The translations under genes and the position numbers were made by a program. The notes below the pieces were generated by a model. The model made no database searches and was not told the DNA's origin. It saw only the letters and a list, made by a program, of their open reading frames with translations. A stretch of 64,000 nt of DNA from Paenibacillus spongiae (GTDB taxonomy: Bacteria > Bacillota > Bacilli > Paenibacillales > Paenibacillaceae): NCBI RefSeq assembly GCF_024734895.1, contig NZ_CP091430.1, forward strand, positions 4,296,501 through 4,360,500. Reading direction: 5' to 3'. Shown piece by piece: positions 16,857-27,605 of this stretch. How positions within the stretch are numbered: position 1 is the stretch's first letter; each line of letters opens with the position of its first letter.

Positions 16857-16888
16857 ATCCTCCTCAATTCAAACAAAGTGGAGGATGC
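16857..16888 (-). terminator. Probable terminator after the glucosaminidase-like gene
   Basis: An 8-bp stem CATCCTCC/GGAGGATG followed on the minus strand by a T-rich stretch (ATCTTATTTTAGG), about 60 bases after the stop at 16947. Confidence 0.5.
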
Positions 16889-16946
16889 CCATCCGGCCCA
16901 TATCGGTTTTTTCAGCTGGGATTCATGTTTTTTAGCGAATGCCTCT

Positions 16947-18077
16947 CTATGGTTCAACGCTTGTCCCGACATGGCGCTTCATTGTGGTGAATAAACTGCT
17001 TACGCCTTTCCACCAGTTCGGATCCTCGGCATACTCCCGGTTTATCCACATGAATGGATCCGTATCCGCAGGACGCGCCTTGCTTAAACGATTAACGGTA
17101 CGTGCTGCGATGGCCGCGGACTCTTCTAATGACGTGTTGTACTTGCGCCAGCTGTTATACACGTTAAACGGGTTATTGACGATTTTCTTCGCTTCTTTAT
17201 GATCCTTAGGGATGAAGCCTTGCTCCTGACCGGTGATGGCGAATAATAATAAAGGATGAATATCGAATTTCTTCGCCACCGAAAAGATCGTTTCCATGTG
17301 AGATTTCTCGGCCAGCAATGAATTTCTTCCGTTTAGGTACTCCGCCAGCTTCTGGCGGTTCACATCGGTATACCGCAGCTCCGGCGGCAGCCCGTCCTTC
17401 GAAACGGATGAAGCTGGTGCAGGAAGTCTCGGCGCGCTAACATTCGGCTGCTTCGCTGGAGCTGCCGGACGATAAGCCAGCCATCCGTACATGAACATTC
17501 CCAGAATGAGCAGAAGCGATAAAAGCAAATACGCTGCAGGCCGCGGCTTAGAAACTTTGTCGACCGGTAGCGGTACAATGTCAGCCATTCTGGCGGGAGG
17601 TTCAGGGACTGCCTGTCCAATTATCGCAGCAAGGCGAACACGGCTCGCGAAGTCCTCCCATAGCGTGGCTTGATTGACGCCGCAGGTCTGCTTCAGGCTG
17701 GACGATATCGCTTCTTTGATGAGCATATGAAAATGTTCGGCGTCGACACGGCTCTGCAAGCGCTGCTCTGTCCACGCATGAAGCGGCTCGGACAAGCTCC
17801 GATCCGTCAAATCCATCGTAACGCAAGCAGCAAAAATATGATCGTTGCCCACCGCACGCTGCTGCTCAAGAACGACCTCTTTCAACAGCTGCCTGGTCAG
17901 CTTAATCTTCATCTCCTCCGGAAAATCCGGGAGCTGCCTCAGAATGATCCGCTCCATCGCATCGTCTACGATCTCGGCATGCCGCTCCTGCGGCAGATCG
18001 GCATACTTCTGCTGGACATAGCGTCGGATGTTGCGAATATCGGCCGGCGTCAGTACGCGGGCGCCTTCACTCCGCAT
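16947..18077 (-). CDS. Membrane-anchored glucosaminidase-like cell-wall protein with cytoplasmic N-terminal domain
   Basis: A 376-residue protein with a soluble N-terminal region of about 180 residues, one membrane segment near 181-202 (LLLSLLLILGMFMYGW), a proline/alanine linker, and a C-terminal domain of about 140 residues resembling endo-beta-N-acetylglucosaminidase/lysozyme-like folds. Within that domain, LLLFAITGQEQGFIP near 275-288 holds the glutamate expected to be catalytic, followed by NNPFNVYNSWRKY. The topology is type II, with the hydrolase domain outside. The N-terminal domain has no recognised family and could tie wall cleavage to a cytoplasmic signal. No clear ribosome site stands out, so the exact start is less sure. 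Confidence 0.7.
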   Translation of the reverse strand: MRSEGARVLTPADIRNIRRYVQQKYADLPQERHAEIVDDAMERIILRQLPDFPEEMKIKLTRQLLKEVVLEQQRAVGNDHIFAACVTMDLTDRSLSEPLHAWTEQRLQSRVDAEHFHMLIKEAISSSLKQTCGVNQATLWEDFASRVRLAAIIGQAVPEPPARMADIVPLPVDKVSKPRPAAYLLLSLLLILGMFMYGWLAYRPAAPAKQPNVSAPRLPAPASSVSKDGLPPELRYTDVNRQKLAEYLNGRNSLLAEKSHMETIFSVAKKFDIHPLLLFAITGQEQGFIPKDHKEAKKIVNNPFNVYNSWRKYNTSLEESAAIAARTVNRLSKARPADTDPFMWINREYAEDPNWWKGVSSLFTTMKRHVGTSVEP

Positions 18078-18127
18078 GAAACAACACCTCCAACCGTGGA
18101 CAAGGTATGCTTATTTTACCACAACTA

Positions 18128-18451
18128 TTACCGGGCAGGTAACGACAGTTTGGCGATCGCAGTCTGTATCATGGGACTTTCAATATACGCCGTTATTTGC
18201 GCCTTCTCATCAGCCGTAAATTGAAATTCACAGTCGCAGCCTTCATCCAGCGGAACGATTTGAGCAATAACGCCATGAACGGTGCAGATCACGAGCGCCG
18301 TCAGATCCGTCGTTTCTGCAGGTGCCGGCGTATCCGGAGACAGAACAAGCTTCAGATCGATATCCACCCACTGGTCGTTCCGCCGCTCCAATTTGGGGTA
18401 ATAGGCATTAAACTTCAATTCATACACCCGGTCCGATCCATATTGAATCAT
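18128..18451 (-). CDS. Unknown protein, 107 residues
   Basis: A soluble protein with no recognised family; it contains a CDCEFQF segment followed by TADEKAQITAYIES. The ATG at 18451 is chosen because AGGAGG lies nine bases upstream; a longer frame reaches 18484 without such support. It lies between gltD and the glucosaminidase-like gene, separated from gltD by a terminator, so it probably has its own transcript. Confidence 0.65.
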   Translation of the reverse strand: MIQYGSDRVYELKFNAYYPKLERRNDQWVDIDLKLVLSPDTPAPAETTDLTALVICTVHGVIAQIVPLDEGCDCEFQFTADEKAQITAYIESPMIQTAIAKLSLPAR

Positions 18452-18485
18452 GTCAATGTGCCTCCTGATCTTAATAATGCCCACA

Positions 18486-18506
18486 CAAAAAGCGCCCGAA
18501 GGCGCT
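18486..18506 (-). terminator. Intrinsic terminator of gltD
   Basis: Perfect stem AGCGCC/GGCGCT with a TTCG tetraloop followed by TTTTTGT on the minus strand, about 37 bases after the gltD stop. Confidence 0.85.
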
Positions 18507-18542
18507 CTATGTTTCTTTCTATAGTATACCGCAAAATGCCGA

Positions 18543-20030
18543 TTAAGGCAGCATGGTTGATCCCACTAAATACCGGTCGACTTCACGCGCAGCTTCGCGT
18601 CCTTCGTTAATGGCCCATACAACCAGGCTTTGTCCGCGGCGCATATCGCCTGCAGCAAATACTTTATCGACGCTGGTCGTATATTTGCCATACGCAGCCT
18701 TCACGTTGGAACGGCGATCCTGTTCCAAGCCAAGCTGGTCGATCAGCAGATTTTCCGGCCCTTCGAATCCGACGGCTATCATTACGATATCGGCCGGCCA
18801 CACTTTCTCTGTTCCTGGAATCTCTTTATAAATTTTACGGCCTGTCTCATCGACCGTCCGCTCGATTTGTACCGTGTGAAGCTCTTTCACATTGCCGTTC
18901 TCGTCGCCTACGAATTTCTTCGTTAGGACCGAGAATGCGCGAGGATCTTCACCGAAGATGGCACGCGCCTCCTCTTGCGCATAATCGAGCGTATACACGT
19001 TCGGGAATTGAGGCCATGGATTGTTTATCATATCGCGCTCCAGAGGCGCCTTCGCATGCGTTCCGAACTGCGTAACCGATTTGCAGCCGTGACGGAGCGC
19101 TGTCGCAACGCAGTCCGTCCCCGTATCTCCGCCGCCGATGACGATGACGTTCTTGTCTTTGGCTGAAATATAATTGCCGTCTGTCATATCGGAATCGAGA
19201 TAGCTCTTGATCGAACTGTTCAAGTAGTCCATCGCCAGATGGATTCCGCCCAGCTGCCGTCCTTCAATCTCGACTTCACGGGCTTTTGTCGACCCGCCGC
19301 AGAGAACGACCGCATCATAATCGCTAACGAGCTGTTCGGCTTTTACATCTGTGCCGATCTCGGTATTCGTAATAAATTCAATGCCTTCCGCTTCAAGCAA
19401 ATCGACGCGGCGCTGAACGACTTTCTTATCCAGCTTCATAGCGGGAATGCCGTATGTCAACAACCCGCCGATCCGGTCGGCACGTTCGAACACAGTAACC
19501 GAATGACCGGCTTTATTCAGCTGTGCGGCGCATGCAAGTCCTGCAGGGCCTGATCCGACGACCGCTACGCGTTTGCCTGTGCGCACCTTGGGCGGCTGCG
19601 GAACAACCCAGCCCTCGTCGAAGCCTTTATCGATAATAGCCTGTTCGATCGTCTTGATCGTTACAGCGTCGCCAATCAGCCCTACTGTACACGAGCCTTC
19701 GCAAGGAGCCGGGCAGACGCGTCCCGTAAATTCGGGAAAATTGTTTGTTTTGTGCAAACGGTCAAGCGCATCTCGCCAAAGGCCGCGATAGATCAAATTG
19801 TTCCACTCCGGGATCAAATTGTTGACCGGACAGCCGGATGTCCCTCCGGGAAGCTCGATGCCCGTATGACAATAAGGTGTGCCGCAGTCCATGCAGCGCG
19901 CGCCTTGCGTACGCAGTTGATCCTCGCTGAAATGCTTATGAAATTCTTCCCAGTCCTTAACCCGCTCCAGCGGGTCGCGGTCAGCGGGCAGCTCGCGTCT
20001 GTAGTCCATAAATCCAGTAGGTGTAGACAT
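18543..20030 (-). CDS. gltD: Glutamate synthase (NADPH), small subunit
   Basis: The 495-residue beta subunit of NADPH-dependent glutamate synthase, which feeds electrons from NADPH through FAD and 4Fe-4S clusters to the large subunit for glutamate formation in nitrogen assimilation. The N-terminus has the cysteine cluster CMDCGTPYC and CPAPCEGSC, followed by a first dinucleotide fold (VAVVGSGPAGLACAAQL) and a second (VIVIGGGDTGTDC). Length is typical. GGAGGATAAG precedes the ATG. The large subunit gltB is not in this window, so either it lies elsewhere or this subunit serves a related flavoprotein role. Confidence 0.92.
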   Translation of the reverse strand: MSTPTGFMDYRRELPADRDPLERVKDWEEFHKHFSEDQLRTQGARCMDCGTPYCHTGIELPGGTSGCPVNNLIPEWNNLIYRGLWRDALDRLHKTNNFPEFTGRVCPAPCEGSCTVGLIGDAVTIKTIEQAIIDKGFDEGWVVPQPPKVRTGKRVAVVGSGPAGLACAAQLNKAGHSVTVFERADRIGGLLTYGIPAMKLDKKVVQRRVDLLEAEGIEFITNTEIGTDVKAEQLVSDYDAVVLCGGSTKAREVEIEGRQLGGIHLAMDYLNSSIKSYLDSDMTDGNYISAKDKNVIVIGGGDTGTDCVATALRHGCKSVTQFGTHAKAPLERDMINNPWPQFPNVYTLDYAQEEARAIFGEDPRAFSVLTKKFVGDENGNVKELHTVQIERTVDETGRKIYKEIPGTEKVWPADIVMIAVGFEGPENLLIDQLGLEQDRRSNVKAAYGKYTTSVDKVFAAGDMRRGQSLVVWAINEGREAAREVDRYLVGSTMLP

Positions 20031-20080
20031 GATCGCTTATCCTCCATCCAAGTTTCCCCGGTTAACCTCGTGCATCATTC

Positions 20081-20108
20081 ATTATAAATAACGATAACGG
20101 GAATCCAA
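20081..20108 (-). promoter_or_regulatory. Candidate promoter of gltD
   Basis: TTGGAT and TATAAT with a 16-base spacer on the minus strand, about 50 bases before the gltD start. Confidence 0.45.
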
Positions 20109-20247
20109 TTATTATTCAAGCGTATACTGCTTCCAAGTGTTTCTCGTATACAATATCGTAGCAATTCAGCCCGGTTCGATAAATGGATTATCCGTACAAT
20201 CATTTGCACTAAATGACCAATGGAGTTTTCAATTCATGACTGTATCT

Positions 20248-20748
20248 CTAGTGGTTTGGCGATGTTCGCTTATACGTTCGAATGTAGAAATTGTAAGCAT
20301 GCTTCTCATCGGCACGATAGGGCTCGCTGTCCGTAATGGACCATTCCGATTCGGGCACCTCCGGAAAAAAAGCGTCCCCGTCAATATCGGCCTCCACCTC
20401 GGTAAGCAGCAGCTTGTCCGCATACGGCAGGAATTGAGTATAGATCTCCGCTCCGCCAATGACCATTAATTCATCCTGCCCGGCTCCATGCTTCCGGAGC
20501 GCCTCGTCCACGGAATGAACAATCTCGCAGCCTTCACACGAATAACCGTTGTCGCGGGTTAGAATAACGTTAAGACGTTTGGGGAGAGGCCGGCCCAGCG
20601 ATTCGAAAGTCTTGCGCCCCATCAGTACGGTCTTCCCCGTTGTGGAACGGCGAAAATGCGCCATCTCGGACGGCAGATGCCACAGCATCCGATTGTCTTG
20701 TCCGATCGCCCGGTTGCTGGCCATCGCGGCTATTAACGTGATAGACAT
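20248..20748 (-). CDS. folA: Dihydrofolate reductase
   Basis: A 166-residue DHFR, reducing dihydrofolate to tetrahydrofolate with NADPH. Conserved features are the N-terminal ITLIAAMASNRAIG, the LWHLPSEM segment carrying the acidic active-site residue (Glu28), VLMGRKTFESLGRPLP and VIGGAEIY with the cofactor-binding glycines. It lies 15 bases after thyA, the usual pairing, because thymidylate synthesis produces dihydrofolate that DHFR recycles. Confidence 0.95.
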   Translation of the reverse strand: MSITLIAAMASNRAIGQDNRMLWHLPSEMAHFRRSTTGKTVLMGRKTFESLGRPLPKRLNVILTRDNGYSCEGCEIVHSVDEALRKHGAGQDELMVIGGAEIYTQFLPYADKLLLTEVEADIDGDAFFPEVPESEWSITDSEPYRADEKHAYNFYIRTYKRTSPNH

Positions 20749-20763
20749 GCGGCATTCTCCTCT

Positions 20764-21558
20764 CTAAATGGCGACTTCCGCTTTAATCGTCGGATGATGC
20801 TCATAATTTATAATCTCAAAGTCATCATATACATAATCAAATATAGAGTCCGGCTTCCGTTTAATCAGAAGCTGCGGCAGCGGATAAGGCTCGCGTGTCA
20901 ACTGCTCCCTCACTTGGTCGATATGATTGCTGTATATATGCACATCGCCGCCGGAATATATAAACTCACCCACACCGAGATCGCATTGCTGGGCTATCAT
21001 GTGCGTAAGAAGGGCATACTGCGCGATATTGAACGGCAGTCCCAGGAACGTATCGGAGGAACGCATCGTCAGCATACAAGAGAGCTTCCCGTTTACCACA
21101 TAGAATTGAAAGACAAAGTGGCACGGAGGCAGCTTCATATTGTCAATTTCCGCGACATTCCAAGCACTGACGATATGACGGCGGGAATCCGGATTCCGTT
21201 TGATAGAGGCTACGACCTCGGCGATCTGATCGATCTTGCGGCCGTCCGGCGCTTCCCATGCCCGCCATTGCGAGCCGTAGACAGGTCCCAGCTCTCCGTT
21301 CTCGTCCGCCCATTCGTTCCAGATACGAACGCCGTTTTCCTGCAAATAGCCGACGTTGGTATCGCCTTTGAGAAACCAAAGCAGCTCATGGATGATGGAT
21401 TTGACATGCATCCGCTTTGTCGTTACAAGCGGGAACCCTTCATTTAAATCATAGCGGAGCTGACGTCCGAAAACCGATAACGTACCCGTTCCTGTCCGGT
21501 CTTCTTTCAGCGCTCCATTATCCAGTACGTCCTTCAGCAGGTCCAAATACGATTTCAA
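20764..21558 (-). CDS. thyA: Thymidylate synthase
   Basis: ThyA makes dTMP from dUMP using methylenetetrahydrofolate. The catalytic cysteine is in [12 protein letters not shown], with [13 protein letters not shown] and the C-terminal segment ending in VAI. The start is decided by the ribosome site: GAGAGGAG lies seven bases before the TTG at 21558, giving 264 residues, the usual length. An earlier in-frame TTG at 21576 would place the ribosome site inside the gene. It forms an operon with folA. Confidence 0.95.
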   Translation of the reverse strand: MKSYLDLLKDVLDNGALKEDRTGTGTLSVFGRQLRYDLNEGFPLVTTKRMHVKSIIHELLWFLKGDTNVGYLQENGVRIWNEWADENGELGPVYGSQWRAWEAPDGRKIDQIAEVVASIKRNPDSRRHIVSAWNVAEIDNMKLPPCHFVFQFYVVNGKLSCMLTMRSSDTFLGLPFNIAQYALLTHMIAQQCDLGVGEFIYSGGDVHIYSNHIDQVREQLTREPYPLPQLLIKRKPDSIFDYVYDDFEIINYEHHPTIKAEVAI

Positions 21559-21604
21559 GCCAAAGCTCCTCTCCAAAAAAACTTATAACTATCATATCAC
21601 TTTT

Positions 21605-22090
21605 TTAATCCTTCTGTCTGTCCCGTTTTCGCTGCTTACGCTGCTCGTATCGTTTGGGAGCCGAAGCATGGAGCGACTTTTCCTCATCCGTCTCCGGTAG
21701 AATGTCGGGCACTCTCGTCGGCTTCCCGGAAGGATCAAGGCCTACGAAAGTGAAGAAGGCGGTTACGACGGTTGTTCTCTCGCCCGTATATACATGCTCG
21801 GTCTGCACCTTTACATAGACTTCCATGGAGCTGTTATGGCTCCATGCCACGAAAGCGACGATCTCTATCACATCGCCGACCCGGATCGGCCCGATAAAAT
21901 CAATGCTGTCCGTCGATGCCGTTACGACAGGTATCCGGGCATGCCTCATGCTTGCGATCGCCGCCGTCTTATCCATGTATTCCATTACCTTGCCGCCGAA
22001 CATCGTCCCGTGGAAGTTGGCATCCTCCGGAAAAATCAACTGTGTCATCGTTGTACGCGATTCGCTTGCCGGTTTGGCGAGTACCGTCAT
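21605..22090 (-). CDS. Hotdog-fold acyl-CoA thioesterase
   Basis: A 161-residue cytosolic thioesterase with the hotdog pattern FHGTMFGGKVMEYMD and a following STDSIDFIGPIRVGD. It hydrolyses acyl-CoA; chain-length preference cannot be read. The C-terminus is a basic tail rich in Lys, Arg and Gln. The ATG at 22090 has GGAGGGAG eight bases upstream; the frame is open to 22156. It is separated from pdhD by a terminator and reads toward thyA with 46 bases between. Confidence 0.88.
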   Translation of the reverse strand: MTVLAKPASESRTTMTQLIFPEDANFHGTMFGGKVMEYMDKTAAIASMRHARIPVVTASTDSIDFIGPIRVGDVIEIVAFVAWSHNSSMEVYVKVQTEHVYTGERTTVVTAFFTFVGLDPSGKPTRVPDILPETDEEKSLHASAPKRYEQRKQRKRDRQKD

Positions 22091-22166
22091 ATTACCCGCT
22101 CCCTCCTTCAACTCTGTCTCGTGAAAGCCGTCTTCTCGTTCAAACGCCGGTCCCATCCCGAATTAC

Positions 22167-22205
22167 AAAAAGAGGCCCGAGCGCTGAATCCAGCGTCGTG
22201 CCTCT
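22167..22205 (-). terminator. Intrinsic terminator of the pdh operon
   Basis: A long imperfect stem with AGAGGC at the base and GACGCTG/CAGCGCT near the loop, followed by five T residues on the minus strand, about 27 bases after the pdhD stop. Confidence 0.8.
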
Positions 22206-22231
22206 GACTGAACGTTATGTGCTGCGCCTGC

Positions 22232-23647
22232 TTACTTACCGATCGCGTGGATCGGATGTCCAAGCGCCATCTCGGCTGCATCGAGAACGATCTCGCCCAG
22301 CGTTGGATGCGCGTGAATCGTCAGCGCCAAATCTTCAAGCGTAGCGCCCATCTCGATCGCAAGTCCGAGCTCGGCAATCATGTTGGAAGCTTCGATGCCT
22401 GCGATTTGCGCCCCGAGTACAAGACCGGAATCCGCATCGGCAACCAGCTTGACGAAGCCTTCCTTGACGCCCAGCGACAAGGCGCGTCCATTGATGTTGA
22501 ACGGGAACTTGCCAACCTTGACATTGTGGCCTTTCTCTTTCGCTTCCTTCTCGGTGTAGCCGACGCTCGACAGCTCTGGGTCGGAGAATACGACGAGCGG
22601 AATGCACTTGTAATCGATTTTGCTCGGTTGTCCTGCAATCGCTTCTGCTGCAACGCGGCCTTCATACATCGCTTTGTGAGCGAGTGCAGGTCCTGCGATG
22701 ATATCGCCGATTGCATAGATATGAGGAACGCTCGTCTGGCATTGCTCGTTAACCTCGATCAAGCCGCGGTCGGTCATTTTTACATTGATGAGATCAAGAC
22801 CAAGCTCGCCATCCGTGTTCGGACGGCGTCCGACTGTCACGAGCAGATAGTCAGCCGTTACTTGCTTGTCTTCGCCGTTAACGGTATAGGTCACGGTTAC
22901 GTCTTTATCCGTTTGCTCGGCGCTCTTCGCTTGCGCGCCGGTTACGATTTCGGCGCCCACGCCTTTGAGCTTCTTCGCAACAAGGGACGACATATCCGTG
23001 TCGAAGCCAGGCAGGATCGCATCCGAGCCTTCGATTACGGTTACCTTCGTGCCGAAACGAGCGTACATTTGGCCGAGCTCCACGCCGATATATCCGCCGC
23101 CGATAACGACCAGGCTCTTCGGAATTTCCGGAATGGACAGCGCTTCGGTCGAAGATACGATGCGTCCGCCGTAAGGGAATGCCTTCAGCTCGATCGGACG
23201 GGAGCCCGTTGCGATGATACAATTCTTGAAGCGGTAACGCGGCGCTTCCTGTTCATTGAATACGCGAGCTTCGTTCTCGTTAATGAACATGACTTCGCCG
23301 TTGAAGTATTGGATCTTGTTCGCTTTGAGCAGCGAAGCTACGCCGCCGGTCAGCTTCTTGACAACGCCGTTCTTGAAATCCTGCACCTTGTTCCAATCGA
23401 CTTTCACGTCGGATGCCGTAATTCCGAAAGAATCGGCATGGCTGATCGACTCATATTGGTGAGAAGCCGAGATCAGCGCTTTGGAAGGGATACAGCCTAC
23501 ATTCAAGCATACGCCGCCAACATATTGTTTATCCACGACAAGTACATTCTGCCCGAGCTGGGCGGCACGAATGGCCGCCACATATCCGCCGGGTCCTGCA
23601 CCAATGACTAGAGTGTCAATGTCCAGTGAAGCATCTCCTACTACCAT
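22232..23647 (-). CDS. pdhD: Dihydrolipoyl dehydrogenase (E3)
   Basis: The 471-residue E3 component; it re-oxidises dihydrolipoyl groups of the pyruvate dehydrogenase complex, passing electrons through FAD to NAD. FAD motif GAGPGGYVAA near residue 16, redox pair C47/C52 in GGVCLNVGCIPSKAL, NAD-binding VIGGGYIGVELGQ, and the C-terminal HAHPTLGE with the catalytic His-Glu pair contributed to the dimer partner. It starts three bases after the pdhC stop and ends the operon. Confidence 0.95.
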   Translation of the reverse strand: MVVGDASLDIDTLVIGAGPGGYVAAIRAAQLGQNVLVVDKQYVGGVCLNVGCIPSKALISASHQYESISHADSFGITASDVKVDWNKVQDFKNGVVKKLTGGVASLLKANKIQYFNGEVMFINENEARVFNEQEAPRYRFKNCIIATGSRPIELKAFPYGGRIVSSTEALSIPEIPKSLVVIGGGYIGVELGQMYARFGTKVTVIEGSDAILPGFDTDMSSLVAKKLKGVGAEIVTGAQAKSAEQTDKDVTVTYTVNGEDKQVTADYLLVTVGRRPNTDGELGLDLINVKMTDRGLIEVNEQCQTSVPHIYAIGDIIAGPALAHKAMYEGRVAAEAIAGQPSKIDYKCIPLVVFSDPELSSVGYTEKEAKEKGHNVKVGKFPFNINGRALSLGVKEGFVKLVADADSGLVLGAQIAGIEASNMIAELGLAIEMGATLEDLALTIHAHPTLGEIVLDAAEMALGHPIHAIGK

Positions 23648-23650
23648 TGG

Positions 23651-24979
23651 TTATACCTCCATGATGAACAGCTCTGGTTGTGCCAACAGCTGTTTGATTT
23701 GATTCAAGAAATTTTGCGCCGTTGCGCCGTCGATGAGACGATGGTCAAAGCTAAGCGACAGAGCCATTACAGGTGCTGCGACGATTTCGCCGTTGCGGAC
23801 GATCGGCTTCTCTGTAATGCGTCCGGTGCCAAGAATCGCCACTTCCGGGAAATTAATGACCGGCGTAAAGAACATGCCGCCTGCAGATCCGATATTGGTA
23901 ATCGAAATCGTGCTGCCTCTCATCTCGTTCGCGGACAATTTACCCTCGCGGCCGCGCGTAGCCAAATCGCGGATGCTGTCCGCTACCATATAGATGTTCT
24001 TGCGGTCGGCATCCTCAATGACCGGAACGATCAAGCCGTTATCCGTGTCGGTTGCGATCCCGATATTGTAGTATTTACGCAAGACGATATCTTGATTAGC
24101 CTCATCAAGCGTAGCGTTCATAATTGGGAACTGGCGGCAAGCAGCTACCAGAGCCTTCACGATAAACGGCAGATAAGTCAGCTTAACGCCCTTCTTCTCG
24201 GCATGCGGCTTGTATTTGGCACGCAGTGCAACGAGCTCGGTAACGTCAACCTCGTCCATCAGGGTAACGTGCGGAGCCGTGTAAACCGACTTCGACATCG
24301 CATTGGCGATGACTTTACGAATACCTTTGAAAGGAACGCGCTCCTCAGGACGGTAGGCCGTGCCGGAAGCCACTGGGGCTGCCTTCGTCTCATTATTGCC
24401 TTCTGCCGGTGCAGCAGCATTCTGTTCATTCACCGCTTCAGGCTGCGAAACAGCCGCGGCAGCGCCGCCGCCAGCTGCGAATCCATCGATGTCATCGCGC
24501 GTAATGCGTCCGTTCTTGCCCGTACCTTTGACGCCAGACAAGTCAACGCCCTTCTCGCGGCCGTATTTGCGAACGCTTGGCGTTGCAAGTACAGGATTTC
24601 CTTCTGCTTTCGCCGCGTCCGAGCTTGGCGCGCTCTCCGGCGCTTTCGCCTCCGGTGCGCCGCCCTGGATCTCCGCTCCGCCTTGCGCAGCGGCCTTCTC
24701 TTCCGATGCTACAGTAGTTTCTTGCTCGGGCAGGTCGCCTTCCGCTTCAATAATGGCCACCAAATCACCGACATGGCACACTTGTCCGTCTTTCGCGAAC
24801 ACTTCGAGCACTTTGCCGTTAACCGGACAAGGAACCTCTACAATGGCTTTGTCGTTCTGTACTTCCATAATAATATCGTCATCCGTTACGCTGTCTCCCG
24901 GCTTGATAAGCATCTTGACGATTTCGCCTTCGTGCAGCCCTTCGCCAAGCTCCGGAAATTTATATTCAAATTTAGCCAC
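23651..24979 (-). CDS. pdhC: Dihydrolipoamide acetyltransferase (E2)
   Basis: The 442-residue E2 core of pyruvate dehydrogenase. Domain order: one lipoyl domain (1 to about 80, lipoylated Lys44 in QNDKAIVEV), an Ala/Glu/Pro-rich linker, a peripheral subunit-binding domain near 130-170 ([15 protein letters not shown]), a second flexible Ala-rich linker, and the acetyltransferase catalytic domain ending with the HRLIDG motif (His and Asp catalytic). It lies 74 bases after pdhB. Confidence 0.95.
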   Translation of the reverse strand: MAKFEYKFPELGEGLHEGEIVKMLIKPGDSVTDDDIIMEVQNDKAIVEVPCPVNGKVLEVFAKDGQVCHVGDLVAIIEAEGDLPEQETTVASEEKAAAQGGAEIQGGAPEAKAPESAPSSDAAKAEGNPVLATPSVRKYGREKGVDLSGVKGTGKNGRITRDDIDGFAAGGGAAAAVSQPEAVNEQNAAAPAEGNNETKAAPVASGTAYRPEERVPFKGIRKVIANAMSKSVYTAPHVTLMDEVDVTELVALRAKYKPHAEKKGVKLTYLPFIVKALVAACRQFPIMNATLDEANQDIVLRKYYNIGIATDTDNGLIVPVIEDADRKNIYMVADSIRDLATRGREGKLSANEMRGSTISITNIGSAGGMFFTPVINFPEVAILGTGRITEKPIVRNGEIVAAPVMALSLSFDHRLIDGATAQNFLNQIKQLLAQPELFIMEV

Positions 24980-25053
24980 CTACGCTACCTCCTCATTCTT
25001 CGCAAGCAACGCCTACGTTCATGCACCGCATCGTAACAAGCAGATTTTAGTAA

Positions 25054-26031
25054 TTAAAATTCCCGGACTTTATTAACTGCCGCGATAATACGGGCTGGTG
25101 TAGGAAGCCATTGATCCTCGATTTGCGCGAACGGATACACCGTATCCGGACCGGCCACGCGAAGCACGGGAGCTTCCAGGTGAAGGATCGCCTTCTCGTT
25201 GATTTGAGTAATGACTTCTGCCGCAGCGCCGGATGTTTTCTGCGCCTCTTGGACAACGATTGCCCGGTTCGTCTTCTGAATGGAAGCTACGATCGTATCG
25301 ATATCAAGCGGCATCAGGGTGCGCAGATCGATAACTTCCGCTTTAACGCCCTGCTTCTCCAGCTCTTCAGCCGCTTTAACAGCCGTATGAACCATCATGC
25401 CGTAAGCGATGATCGTCACATCGGAGCCTTCGCGAACGACATTCGCTTTGCCGATCGGAACGGTGTATTCACCTTCCGGAACTTCTGCGCGGAAAGCACG
25501 ATAGAGATTAAGATGCTCCATGAAGAATACCGGATCGTTATCGCGAATAGCGGAGATCATCAGGCCTTTAGCATCGTAAGGGTTCGAAGGCACGATAACC
25601 TTCATGCCCGGCGTCTGAAGGGCAAGCCCTTCGAGCGAGTCGGTATGAAGCTCGGCTGCTTTGACCCCGCCGCCGAACGGCGTACGGAATACGATCGGTG
25701 AGTTATAACGTCCGCCTGAACGGTAACGCATCCGTGCAGCCTGGACGAACATTTGGTCAAGCGCTTCATAGATAAAACCTACAAATTGAATTTCTGCAAT
25801 CGGACGGAAGCCTTGAATGCCCATGCCTACTGCCATACCGGCAATCGCGGATTCCGCAAGCGGCGTGTCGAATACGCGATCTTCGCCAAATTCCTCCTGC
25901 AGACCTTCGGTAACGCGGAATACACCGCCGACTTTCCCCACGTCTTCGCCGAAGGCGACAACGTTCGAATCGCGTTTCAATTCGACGCGCATCGCGTCGC
26001 GGATCGCTTCCAACATATTCATTTGTGCCAT
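25054..26031 (-). CDS. pdhB: Pyruvate dehydrogenase E1 component, beta subunit
   Basis: The 325-residue E1-beta, which forms the heterotetrameric TPP-dependent decarboxylase with Pdh[19 protein letters not shown] and [13 protein letters not shown] are typical. The ATG at 26031 has AGGAGG eleven bases upstream and gives exactly the usual family length; the open frame to 26127 is not needed. A gap of 224 bases to pdhA is larger than elsewhere in this operon, and I see no terminator or promoter in it that I would defend. Confidence 0.95.
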   Translation of the reverse strand: MAQMNMLEAIRDAMRVELKRDSNVVAFGEDVGKVGGVFRVTEGLQEEFGEDRVFDTPLAESAIAGMAVGMGIQGFRPIAEIQFVGFIYEALDQMFVQAARMRYRSGGRYNSPIVFRTPFGGGVKAAELHTDSLEGLALQTPGMKVIVPSNPYDAKGLMISAIRDNDPVFFMEHLNLYRAFRAEVPEGEYTVPIGKANVVREGSDVTIIAYGMMVHTAVKAAEELEKQGVKAEVIDLRTLMPLDIDTIVASIQKTNRAIVVQEAQKTSGAAAEVITQINEKAILHLEAPVLRVAGPDTVYPFAQIEDQWLPTPARIIAAVNKVREF

Positions 26032-26255
26032 GTTCGTTGGTTCCTCCTGAAAGTTTTGTGAAGGCATGCAACCCCGATACATAACCGCAGCAGCCTCGAA
26101 GCACATGCCATGTTTTTGTGAAGCCAAGCTTCTTGGACGATTATCCGGGCACCCATTCGCTTCAAAAGATCAGCAGCAAGAATCGAAAAACAAGCCGATC
26201 TCCTGGACGAAATGAAAACCTAATTTGCCGCTGAGAAGCATCCCTGCGTCATGAT

Positions 26256-27323
<1,068 letters not shown>

Positions 27324-27377
27324 CTACGTTCACCTCAGTTAAATATTTGAAAGTGCGAGTGTCTCTGTTATAGAATG

Positions 27378-27407
27378 ATTATAACCCTGTTTAACCGAAA
27401 TGGTCAA
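27378..27407 (-). promoter_or_regulatory. Sigma-A promoter of pdhABCD
   Basis: TTGACC and TATAAT with an 18-base spacer on the minus strand, about 55 bases before the pdhA start. Confidence 0.7.
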
Positions 27408-27605
27408 AGTATAAAATAGTCAAAACCTTTGATTTTTCACTGTTTTCACGAATCTGATGCTTTAATTGTATATGTAACAGTACTGTTTTTTCACTAGTAC
27501 AGAATAGTACAAAGACACGGATTCGACAATAACGGCAGTTGTTTCCTTCCTTTTGTTTACCCTTATCCGCAGAAAAGCATTCAACACCGAGAGGAGAAAA
27601 TTTTA

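Noticed and set aside
22217-25036. Two long plus-strand frames (464 and 452 residues) opposite pdhD and pdhC
   Set aside because: They are antisense shadows of conserved genes; no family features and no ribosome sites.
26032-26127. Longer pdhB start at 26127
   Set aside because: The added residues are not conserved-looking, and the ATG at 26031 has AGGAGG upstream and gives the normal 325-residue length.
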